In this document: positions 1 through 5,112 of the stretch, piece by piece | How positions within the stretch are numbered: the first letter of the stretch is position 1 | How the letters are laid out: every line of letters begins with the position of its first letter | Assembly: GCA_014846205.1 (NCBI GenBank) | Contig: RKAY01000137.1 | Location: 1 to 5,112 of the forward strand | From: Collinsella aerofaciens | Lineage (GTDB): Bacteria > Actinomycetota > Coriobacteriia > Coriobacteriales > Coriobacteriaceae | Reading direction: 5' to 3' | DNA: 5,112 nucleotides | Notes under the pieces: model-generated | What the model saw: the letters and a program-made list of their open reading frames with translations, nothing else | What the model was told of the DNA's origin: nothing | The model's database searches: none | Position numbers and translations under genes: made by a program

Positions 1-959
1 GATCCATGCGCGTTGGGACGCTCCCAGCCCAGGCCCTCAAGACCGTCGCACAGGGCATCGCGGCGCTCCTGGTACTTCAGACGCTGCGCCTCGACCTCAT
101 CGCGCGGACCGTTCAGGCAGGCGATAGCAGCCTTCTGGATCGGGAAGAACATACCAAAGTCGATCTGGCCGCGCAGCTTGGCAAAGGCAGAGACCACGTC
201 CTCGCGGCCGACCAAAAAGCCGATACGCGCACCGGTGACGTTAAACGACTTGGAGAGCGAGAAGAACTCCACGCCCACCTCGAGCGCGCCAGGGTACTGC
301 AAAAAGCTTCCGCCCGGCTCGCCGTCGAACACGATGTCGGAGTATGCGTTGTCATGGACGATGAGTAGGTCGTGCTCGCGGGCGAAAGCGATGATCTCCT
401 CATAGACCTCGGGCGTACCCACCGAGCCCACCGGGTTGGCGGGCAGCGACACGATCATATACTTGGCGCGATCGGCCACCTCGGGATCGATGCCTGCCAC
501 GTAGGGCAGGTAATTGTGCTCGGCAACCAGCGGATAGTACTCGAGCTTGGCATCGGCAATCTTAGCACCCGCCTCAAAGACCGGGTAGCACGGATCGGGA
601 ACCAGAATGGTGTCACCCGGATCGAGCAGGGCCAGGCCCAAATGACCCACGCCCTCCTGCGTGCCGTTGCACGACTGCACCATGGACGGTGTAATGCCCG
701 AAACGCCAAAGCGACGCTCATAGTAATCGCACACGGCCTGCTTGAGTTCGGGCAGGTCGCGCAGGGCATACTTCCACATCTCGGGATCTTGGGCTGCCTG
801 CGTGAGCGCCTCGACCACATGGTCGTACGGCTTAAAGTCAGGCGTGCCCACGCTCATGTTGTAAATGGTCTTGCCCTGAGCCTTCAGCGCGAGAAGCTTG
901 TTGTTGAGCGAGGCGAAGACCTCCGCGCCAAAGCGGTCGAGACGCTGCGATGCCTGCAT
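1..959 (-). CDS. PLP-dependent class I/II aminotransferase (C-terminus outside window)
   Basis: Pyridoxal-phosphate enzyme that moves an amino group between an amino acid and a 2-oxo acid; cytoplasmic. Translating the minus strand from the ATG at 957-959 gives 319 uninterrupted residues, beginning MQASQRLDRFGAEVF and still open at the edge. The fold type I active site is complete in the visible part: N175 in LPANPVG, D203 and Y206 in HDNAYSDIVFDG, Schiff-base lysine K237 in SLSKSFN, and phosphate-binding R245 eight residues later. The N175-to-D203 spacing of 28 equals that of aspartate aminotransferase. Relatives are usually about 380-410 residues, so some 70-80 are missing, including the expected substrate-carboxylate arginine. 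The start is supported by AAGGTGG at 964-970. Substrate is uncertain: aspartate/alanine aminotransferase-like and archaeal-type LL-diaminopimelate aminotransferase-like are both possible. The family assignment is firm; the specificity is not. It lies downstream of nadE on the same strand but behind a terminator hairpin. Confidence 0.93.
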   Translation of the reverse strand, partial: MQASQRLDRFGAEVFASLNNKLLALKAQGKTIYNMSVGTPDFKPYDHVVEALTQAAQDPEMWKYALRDLPELKQAVCDYYERRFGVSGITPSMVQSCNGTQEGVGHLGLALLDPGDTILVPDPCYPVFEAGAKIADAKLEYYPLVAEHNYLPYVAGIDPEVADRAKYMIVSLPANPVGSVGTPEVYEEIIAFAREHDLLIVHDNAYSDIVFDGEPGGSFLQYPGALEVGVEFFSLSKSFNVTGARIGFLVGREDVVSAFAKLRGQIDFGMFFPIQKAAIACLNGPRDEVEAQRLKYQERRDALCDGLEGLGWERPNAHG

Positions 960-978
960 GGTGCCACCTTTCGATATG

Positions 979-1009
979 AAAAACGCGGCGCTCCGACAAG
1001 AGCGCCGCG
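979..1009 (-). terminator. Rho-independent terminator hairpin after nadE, in the aminotransferase leader
   Basis: Read on the minus strand, CGCGGCGCTC (1000-1009) pairs perfectly with GAGCGCCGCG (984-993) around a six-base loop (994-999), and five T residues follow at 979-983. There is no T run on the other side, so it is oriented for minus-strand transcription. It starts about 70 bases after the nadE stop and ends only 19 bases before the aminotransferase ATG. It most simply terminates nadE. It could also attenuate aminotransferase expression if that gene is transcribed from further upstream. Confidence 0.85.
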
Positions 1010-1020
1010 CGATACGGGCC

Positions 1021-1049
1021 ATCAGATTGCAAAAGTGTAACGCTTGCAA
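1021..1049 (-). promoter_or_regulatory. Candidate aminotransferase promoter with overlapping palindrome
   Basis: On the minus strand, TTGCAA (1044-1049, four of six matches to the -35 consensus) is followed after 17 bases by TCTGAT (1021-1026, four of six matches to the -10 consensus). This places a start near 1013-1015, just before the terminator-like hairpin. The segment 1027-1049 is an imperfect palindrome with TTGCAA at both ends and 8 of 11 pairs matching, covering the -35 element and spacer, as an operator might. No regulator can be named. The match is by eye and moderate only. Confidence 0.4.
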
Positions 1050-1077
1050 CCCCCGCATTGGTTCAATTTAGCAAACC

Positions 1078-3057
1078 TTAGTCAATTGGATTGAGCGCGT
1101 CAATCTGTGCAAGCCACAAGCGCGAGCTGGCGTCACTCGGCATACGCCAATCGCCGCGCGGGCTGAGCGTCACCGAGCCCACCTTGGGACCATCGGGCAG
1201 GCAGCTGCGCTTAAACTGCTGGGCAAAGAATCGACGATAGAACGTACGCAGCCACGTGTGGACGGTCTTGGCGTCGTAGACGCCCTCGAAGCTCTTGAGC
1301 GCCATGCGGTAGATCTTGCCCGGTTCAAAGCCAAAGCGCAACAGGTAGTAGAGGAAGTAGTCGTGCAGCTCGTACGGGCCCACCAAATCCTCGGTCTTCT
1401 GCGCAATCTCACCGTCGCCCGTGGGCGGCAGAAGCTCGGGGGACACCGGTGTATCGAGGATATCGAGCAAGACCTCGGCAATACGTCCGCCAAAGACATC
1501 GGCGGCATAGCGCACCAAGTGACGCACGAGCGTCTTGGGCACGCTCGCGTTGACGGCGTACATACTCATGTGGTCGCCGTTATAGGTAGCCCAGCCGAGC
1601 GCCAGCTCCGACAGGTCGCCCGTGCCGATGACAAAACCACCAGCCTGGTTGGCCAAATCCATGAGAATCTGCGTACGCTCGCGAGCCTGGCTGTTCTCGT
1701 AGGTCACGTCCTGCACGGCCGGATCGTGCTCAATGTCCTTGAAGTGCTGCTCCACGGCCGCGTGAATCGAAACCTCGCGGAAGCTCACACCCAGGTCGCG
1801 GGCAAGCGACTCGGCATTCGACTTGGTACGATGCGTCGTGCCAAAGCCGGGCATGGAAACCGCCGTGATACCCGTGCGCGGCAGCCCCAGCGCATCGAAG
1901 GCACGCACGGTCACAAGCAGTGCCAGCGTGGAGTCCAGGCCGCCCGAAAGACCAATCACCGCAGCCTTGGTGCCCGTATGGGCAAGGCGGGTCTTGAGAC
2001 CGGCGGTCTGCAGGTCGAGGATGGTCTCGCAACGCTCGGCCAGGTCACCATAGTCGGCCGGAACAAAGGGCGCGCGGGGGAAGACACGGTCGATGTCGCA
2101 GGCGTTGCGCAGGACGGGAGCCTCGGAGAGCGTGCCCTCAAAAGAGAACTCAACGGTCGTGGCCTCCGGCGCATCGTCCGCGCGCGTCCACGTCGTCGAG
2201 CGACGGCGCTCGGCAACCAGGCGGTCAAGGTCAACGTCGGCGACGGCCATATCGCAGGTAAGCAGTTTTGTCGCGGCGAGCTTGGAGCCGTTTTCGTAGA
2301 CGAGGTTCTCGCCCGCAAAGACCATATCGGTCGTGGACTCGCCCTCGCTCGCATCTGCATAGGCATAGGCGCAGTACAGGCGCGCACTCTGATTGGAGAT
2401 AAGGCTGCGGCGGTAATCTGCCTTACCGATAATCTCGTCCGAGGCCGACGGGTTGAGAATCACCGTCGCACCGTCAAGCGCCATCTCGGTCGAAGGGGGT
2501 GCCGGCACCCACAGGTCCTCACAGACCTCAACGCCCAGCACCAGGTCCTCGGCGCCCTCATCACAGCAGCGGTAGATAAGCCCCGAGCCCAGCGGGATCG
2601 GACCCTGACCGGCAAATTCAACCCACACGGGATCCGCAGGCGCCGGAGCAAACCAACGACGCTCATAGAACTCGCCATAGTTGGGCAGATACTTCTTGGC
2701 CGTGAGGCCCAAAAGCTCGCCCGCGCAGCACACGGCGGCGCAGTTGTAGATATTCTCGGCAACTGCAACGGGAAGACCGATGGTAAAGACAATCGGCAGC
2801 TCGCGGGTTTCATCGAGAATATGTGCCAGTGCGGTCTCGCAGGCATGCAGTAATGTGCGGTTATGGAACAAATCGGCTGCGGTATAGCCAGTCAGATTAA
2901 GCTCGGGCAACACCAACGCACGAACGCCACGCTCGGCAGCATCGCGAACAGCCGCCAGCGCAACCTCGGCATTGCCCTCGACATCGGCAACGCGAATCTG
3001 CGGCGACGCCGCCGCCACACGCAAAAAGCCATCAGACTGAGAAAGGTGAAGATTCAT
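1078..3057 (-). CDS. nadE: Glutamine-dependent NAD+ synthetase
   Basis: Catalyses the last step of NAD+ synthesis: deamido-NAD+ is amidated with ammonia from glutamine, using ATP and giving AMP and pyrophosphate (EC 6.3.5.1). The 659-residue protein has the two-domain layout of the long, glutamine-using form. The N-terminal nitrilase-type glutaminase (about 10-290) shows the triad E52 in LPELNLTGY, K121 in KKYLPNY and C179 in VEVCEDLWVP. The C-terminal synthetase (about 335-659) has the ATP pyrophosphatase loop SGGLDST at 371-377 and GTGDLSELALGW at 478-489. From memory, the Mycobacterium tuberculosis enzyme (679 residues) has E52, K121 and C176 and a matching start, MN..GF.RVAA. I therefore chose the ATG at 3055-3057 with GGGAG seven bases upstream, not the ATG at 3082-3084, which would add nine residues and has no ribosome site. 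No frameshift or missing key residue is seen. The stop is TAA at 1078-1080. Confidence 0.97.
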   Translation of the reverse strand: MNLHLSQSDGFLRVAAASPQIRVADVEGNAEVALAAVRDAAERGVRALVLPELNLTGYTAADLFHNRTLLHACETALAHILDETRELPIVFTIGLPVAVAENIYNCAAVCCAGELLGLTAKKYLPNYGEFYERRWFAPAPADPVWVEFAGQGPIPLGSGLIYRCCDEGAEDLVLGVEVCEDLWVPAPPSTEMALDGATVILNPSASDEIIGKADYRRSLISNQSARLYCAYAYADASEGESTTDMVFAGENLVYENGSKLAATKLLTCDMAVADVDLDRLVAERRRSTTWTRADDAPEATTVEFSFEGTLSEAPVLRNACDIDRVFPRAPFVPADYGDLAERCETILDLQTAGLKTRLAHTGTKAAVIGLSGGLDSTLALLVTVRAFDALGLPRTGITAVSMPGFGTTHRTKSNAESLARDLGVSFREVSIHAAVEQHFKDIEHDPAVQDVTYENSQARERTQILMDLANQAGGFVIGTGDLSELALGWATYNGDHMSMYAVNASVPKTLVRHLVRYAADVFGGRIAEVLLDILDTPVSPELLPPTGDGEIAQKTEDLVGPYELHDYFLYYLLRFGFEPGKIYRMALKSFEGVYDAKTVHTWLRTFYRRFFAQQFKRSCLPDGPKVGSVTLSPRGDWRMPSDASSRLWLAQIDALNPID

Positions 3058-3064
3058 AAGAATG

Positions 3065-3069
3065 CTCCC
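3065..3069 (-). promoter_or_regulatory. nadE ribosome binding site
   Basis: GGGAG on the minus strand sits seven bases before the ATG at 3055-3057. The upstream in-frame ATG at 3082-3084 is preceded by AT-rich sequence without a purine-rich site, so this element decides the nadE start. Confidence 0.75.
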
Positions 3070-3104
3070 GTGCGTAGACGCCATTCACAACAATTAGCAA
3101 GCCT

Positions 3105-3110
3105 ATTGTA
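3105..3110 (-). promoter_or_regulatory. Candidate nadE -10 element
   Basis: TACAAT on the minus strand matches five of six bases of the -10 consensus and would give a start near 3098, leaving a leader of about 40 bases before the nadE ATG. No good -35 lies at the right distance: TTGCAC at 3124-3129 is only 13 bases away. The promoter may therefore need an activator, or the call may be wrong. Confidence 0.35.
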
Positions 3111-3137
3111 GTTCAACCGCCGGGTGCAACCGCATCC

Positions 3138-3150
3138 CACCAACTTGGTG
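3138..3150. repeat. 13-base inverted repeat in the divergent promoter region
   Basis: CACCAA-C-TTGGTG is a perfect six-base inverted repeat around a single central base. It lies between the candidate nadE -10 and the plus-strand membrane-protein gene, just upstream of where the nadE -35 would be, so it could be a binding site for a dimeric regulator of either gene. I do not recognise it as a known NAD-regulator operator. A match this short can arise by chance. Confidence 0.4.
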
Positions 3151-3163
3151 AGCTATTGATGAG

Positions 3164-3194
3164 TTGATGGTATCTGTTAAATGTCACGTACGAT
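3164..3194 (+). promoter_or_regulatory. Weak candidate promoter for the membrane-protein gene
   Basis: TTGATG (3164-3169) and TACGAT (3189-3194) each match four of six consensus bases but are separated by 19 bases, which is longer than ideal. TTGATG also occurs at 3156-3161, giving two copies eight bases apart. Downstream, before the ribosome site, is the palindrome GGGTACCC (3206-3213). Some promoter is expected here because the neighbouring gene points away. Confidence 0.25.
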
Positions 3195-3246
3195 TCACAT
3201 CTGGTGGGTACCCTGATGGCTACATGAAACGAAGCAGATTTACACC

Positions 3247-3252
3247 GGGAGG
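3247..3252 (+). promoter_or_regulatory. Ribosome binding site of the membrane-protein gene
   Basis: GGGAGG, seven bases before the ATG at 3260-3262, is a near-ideal Shine-Dalgarno site. It selects this ATG over the TTG at 3164 and the ATG at 3167 in the same frame, which would add about 32 residues without a comparable site. Confidence 0.8.
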
Positions 3253-3259
3253 ACCCCGT

Positions 3260-4204
3260 ATGACAACCAAGTACACCGACGCGCCGCGCACGCGCGTCAT
3301 GACGCCGGCGTCGCTCAACAACGGCGTGCACGAGAACCATTCCATCGGACAGACCATGGCCATCGCGCCCAAAAAGGGCCTGTTCGACGACATTTCCATT
3401 CCCCAAATCATCGCCGGCGCCGCAGCTGCCGCCACGAGCGTCGCGCTTGCTTCCAAGATCGGCATCGCTGGTTCAGTAATTGGTGCCGCCGTGAGCTCGG
3501 TCATCACCGTTGTGTCCTCGCAGGTCTACCGCCACTTTATCTCTGCCAGCGCCGAAGCCCTCAAAGTTACGCACGCCGCCGACGACTACCCTGCCGGCGC
3601 CTATGAGCCCGTTGAGTTTAATGCCGAGGAGCACCTGGGCGGCGCCGCGACTACGCAGGAGATGCGCCAGATTGCCGGACGCGCGACCACGGCGCGCGTC
3701 GCCCCCAACAGCCTGCGCGCCAAGGCGGCGGCAGAGCGCAGCCAGACGCAAAAGAAGGTCATCGTCTTCTCGATCGCCATCGCCATCGTCGCGGTCATCG
3801 CCTGCGCCGGCGCCATCCTTATCACCACCGCCGGTGAAGGTCTGGGCGAGCGTCCCGAGCCAATCCTTTCGTCGCGCACGACCGAGCACGACGTAGATAG
3901 CTCCGGCCAATCGCAAAGTCAGCAGGACGACCCGCAGGGCGCCCCCGCATCCACCGACTCGTCCTCGAACACCCCTGATCAATCGCAGGGCGTCGATTCC
4001 TCTGCGAACAACAGCGGCACGCAATCCGGCGCGACCGACTCAAACCAAACGACTGACGGCTCTCAGCCGAGCACGGGCGACCAGACGAGCGGCAATACAT
4101 CGGGCACGGGTTCTACCGACAGCAGCAACACCAACAGCTCGAACGGAACCGTATCCGGCACGACATCCGACAGCTCGAGCCAGGGCGCAACGTCGGGCAA
4201 CTAA
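3260..4204 (+). CDS. Membrane protein of unknown function with Ser/Thr-rich extracellular-type tail
   Basis: I do not recognise a named family. The 314-residue protein (starting MTTKYTDAPRTRV) has a polar N-terminus (1-46), a long hydrophobic small-residue-rich stretch (about 47-90, containing GAAAAATSVALAS and GIAGSVIGAAVSS) that could be a helical hairpin, a basic polar region (91-166), one clear membrane helix (167-190) preceded by KK, and a tail (199-314). The tail is almost only S, T, N, Q, G, D, P and A; after R206 it has no lysine, arginine, cysteine or aromatic residue. The positive-inside rule suggests that the N-terminus and the 91-166 loop are cytoplasmic and the tail outside. The hydrophobic pattern recalls a module common in actinobacterial membrane proteins of unknown role (from memory). 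No signal-peptide cleavage site, LPXTG motif or enzyme motif is seen. It is divergent from nadE and followed by its own terminator, so it is probably transcribed alone. Confidence 0.85.
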   Translation: MTTKYTDAPRTRVMTPASLNNGVHENHSIGQTMAIAPKKGLFDDISIPQIIAGAAAAATSVALASKIGIAGSVIGAAVSSVITVVSSQVYRHFISASAEALKVTHAADDYPAGAYEPVEFNAEEHLGGAATTQEMRQIAGRATTARVAPNSLRAKAAAERSQTQKKVIVFSIAIAIVAVIACAGAILITTAGEGLGERPEPILSSRTTEHDVDSSGQSQSQQDDPQGAPASTDSSSNTPDQSQGVDSSANNSGTQSGATDSNQTTDGSQPSTGDQTSGNTSGTGSTDSSNTNSSNGTVSGTTSDSSSQGATSGN

Positions 4205-4237
4205 GCACATGGCCCCTCATAGATAACCGACCTGCAT

Positions 4238-4276
4238 AACGGGCGCGAACCGGCGACGGTCGCGCCCGTTTGCTTT
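4238..4276 (+). terminator. Rho-independent terminator after the membrane-protein gene
   Basis: AACGGGCGCG (4238-4247) pairs with CGCGCCCGTT (4261-4270). Inside it ACCG (4249-4252) pairs with CGGT (4257-4260), leaving one bulged A at 4248 and a GCGA tetraloop of the stable GNRA type (4253-4256). The 14-pair stem is followed by a short interrupted T tract ending at 4276. It lies 33 bases after the stop at 4204. The A tract on the opposite side is only AA, so it works mainly for the plus strand. Confidence 0.85.
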
Positions 4277-4289
4277 GGGCGCCGAGGTG

Positions 4290-4313
4290 GCACGCCCCGT
4301 GCGATGGTAAGAT
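4290..4313 (+). promoter_or_regulatory. Candidate extended -10 promoter with upstream palindrome
   Basis: TGGTAAGAT at 4305-4313 reads as an extended -10 (TGn followed by TAAGAT, four of six matches) and would start transcription near 4320, just before the ribosome site. No convincing -35 is present, as is usual for extended -10 promoters. Immediately upstream is the inverted repeat GCACG-CCC-CGTGC (4290-4302), possibly an operator or chance. The terminator just upstream supports a separate promoter here. Confidence 0.4.
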
Positions 4314-4328
4314 GCTTTGGTGTGTAAA

Positions 4329-4334
4329 GAGGAG
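4329..4334 (+). promoter_or_regulatory. Ribosome binding site of the winged-helix-like gene
   Basis: GAGGAG, seven bases before the ATG at 4342-4344, is a strong Shine-Dalgarno site and fixes the start of the last gene. Confidence 0.8.
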
Positions 4335-4341
4335 ATTTGCC

Positions 4342-5112
4342 ATGAGCAAGACAATAGTTAAGCCCACGCTATCGCTGGGCAACCACATCTATCTGTATCG
4401 CCTGTTGCGCGATGCGATTGGATGCGGTAAGCAAACGTTTATGACGCAGGTCGAAGAGGCGCTTGCCGCAGGCGACATGACTGCTTATGACCTGGGCTTT
4501 GAGTCCACGCGCGAGCTGCTCGAGGAGCTTGACGACTGCATTAAGTTGACCGTCTTTAAGGGCGGTCGCCTGTATGCCACCGTCATCGCCAACGAGGCCT
4601 GGGATGCCGCCCTTGCCAAGGGCGAGGACAAGCCCAAGGGAGCCAAGGGAGCCAAACAGTCCTACAAAAAGAAGAAACGCGGAGAGAAAGACCTCAAGGC
4701 CGTGCGCCCCAAGCACGTTAAACGCGCCGAGCCCGAACCCGTGGCCGAAGTCGCTCCGGAGCCCGAGCCCGAGCCCGAGACAGAGATCGAAGTCGCTATT
4801 GAGGTAGCAGCAGAAGCCGAAACCGAAATCGCCGCCATGACCGATCCCGAAGTCATATCAGAGCAGGAAGCCGCTGCAGAGCTCAACGAGGCCCCCAAGT
4901 CGACAACCGAAGAAGCCGCCAGCCAACCCGAGACGTCTGCGTTCCAAAACAGCGATGTCTTTGGCGACGAGGCCGAGGACGATCAGTCCGACGAGCCCGC
5001 TGATCAAGACGCTACCGAGTCGACGCCGGAACCCGAGACGCCGCAGCCTGCCATCTCGCTTACGGTCGTCTATGACCCCGAGAACGCCAACGCCGGCATC
5101 ACCACCATGGCA
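4342..5112 (+). CDS. Unknown protein: winged-helix/LOTUS-like N-terminus, Lys-rich linker, acidic Glu/Pro stretch (partial)
   Basis: The frame is open from the ATG to the window edge (257 residues visible). Residues about 12-92 form a compact alpha-beta segment: helices near 14-27, 30-43 and 55-66, then a probable beta hairpin (67-72 and 76-82) and a last helix (84-92). The order fits a winged helix, and phrases such as LGFESTRELLEELDD recall LOTUS/OST-HTH domains, an RNA-binding family; this is inference from pattern only. Residues 93-128 are strongly basic (16 Lys/Arg, including KKKKR at 109-113), and 129-236 are acidic and rich in Glu, Pro and Ala (EPEPEPE at 140-146), probably disordered. 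At about 237 a new ordered segment begins (ISLTVVYDPENANAG), so a second domain probably follows beyond the window. No signal peptide or membrane helix is seen, so it is likely cytoplasmic. A nucleic-acid-binding role is a guess. Confidence 0.85.
   Translation, partial: MSKTIVKPTLSLGNHIYLYRLLRDAIGCGKQTFMTQVEEALAAGDMTAYDLGFESTRELLEELDDCIKLTVFKGGRLYATVIANEAWDAALAKGEDKPKGAKGAKQSYKKKKRGEKDLKAVRPKHVKRAEPEPVAEVAPEPEPEPETEIEVAIEVAAEAETEIAAMTDPEVISEQEAAAELNEAPKSTTEEAASQPETSAFQNSDVFGDEAEDDQSDEPADQDATESTPEPETPQPAISLTVVYDPENANAGITTMA
4636..4653 (+). repeat. Two tandem 9-base units in the Lys-rich linker
   Basis: AAGGGAGCC occurs twice back to back and encodes KGA-KGA (residues 99-104) in the basic linker. 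It keeps the reading frame and could vary in copy number between strains. Confidence 0.7.
4759..4779 (+). repeat. Tandem GAGCCC hexamers coding Glu-Pro
   Basis: Three exact GAGCCC units followed by GAG encode EPEPEPE (residues 140-146). The six-base period preserves frame, so slippage would only change linker length. Confidence 0.75.

Noticed and set aside
372..1040. 222-residue plus-strand open frame over the aminotransferase
   Set aside because: It is antisense to the PLP enzyme and crosses its start region and the terminator hairpin, with no domain features.
1258..2853. 531-residue open frame on the plus strand inside nadE
   Set aside because: It lies wholly antisense to a gene with all catalytic motifs intact, and its translation shows no recognisable domain. 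Long antisense frames are expected in GC-rich coding DNA.
3082..3084. Upstream ATG as the nadE start
   Set aside because: It has no ribosome site and adds nine residues not expected in the family; the ATG at 3055-3057 has GGGAG at good spacing and the family-like N-terminus.
3164..3259. 32-residue N-terminal extension of the membrane protein from a TTG or ATG
   Set aside because: No ribosome site upstream, and the segment overlaps the likely promoter region; GGGAGG before the ATG at 3260 is far better.
3473..4024. 183-residue minus-strand open frame over the membrane-protein gene
   Set aside because: Arg/Gly-rich translation typical of antisense GC-rich sequence. The plus-strand gene has a strong ribosome site, sensible membrane segments and a terminator.
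4369..4716. 115-residue minus-strand open frame over the last gene, with a hydrophobic stretch
   Set aside because: It is the antisense reading of the winged-helix-like segment. The plus-strand frame has a strong ribosome site and stays open to the edge.
1..5112. A defence, phage, CRISPR or toxin-antitoxin system
   Set aside because: No direct-repeat array, integrase, transposase, nuclease motif or toxin-like gene pair was seen. Two of the four genes are ordinary metabolism and the other two are separated by a terminator.

Overview
The window looks like chromosomal DNA from a GC-rich actinomycete-type bacterium. The best guess is a gut Coriobacteriia such as Collinsella. That rests on overall codon and GC style and on a NadE whose start and catalytic spacing match my memory of the actinobacterial enzyme, not on a database search. 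There is no sign of phage, insertion sequences, CRISPR, tRNA or rRNA.

Left part, minus strand: from 3057 down to 1 run a complete glutamine-dependent NAD+ synthetase gene (nadE, 659 residues) and then a PLP-dependent class I/II aminotransferase that leaves the window before its C-terminus (319 residues visible). The 118-base gap between them holds a strong hairpin plus a T run, which ends nadE transcription. The same gap holds a plausible separate promoter for the aminotransferase, overlapped by a TTGCAA-ended imperfect palindrome. The hairpin lies between that promoter and the aminotransferase start codon, so it could also act as a leader element.

Middle: a divergent intergenic region (3058-3259) holds the start signals for nadE, a 13-base perfect inverted repeat, and the start signals for a plus-strand gene.

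Right part, plus strand: a 314-residue membrane protein of unknown function has small-residue-rich membrane segments and a 108-residue Ser/Thr/Asn/Gln/Gly/Asp tail without lysine or arginine. It ends at a bulged hairpin terminator. It is followed by a separately started gene for a soluble protein with an N-terminal winged-helix-like domain (possibly LOTUS/OST-HTH-like), a lysine-rich segment and a long acidic Glu/Pro-rich stretch; this gene runs off the right edge.

The four genes do not form an obvious shared pathway. nadE is NAD biosynthesis and the aminotransferase is amino-acid metabolism. The two plus-strand genes are of unknown role and are separated by a terminator. I do not see a clearly new multi-gene system; the two unknown plus-strand proteins and the aminotransferase leader are the items most worth a second look.
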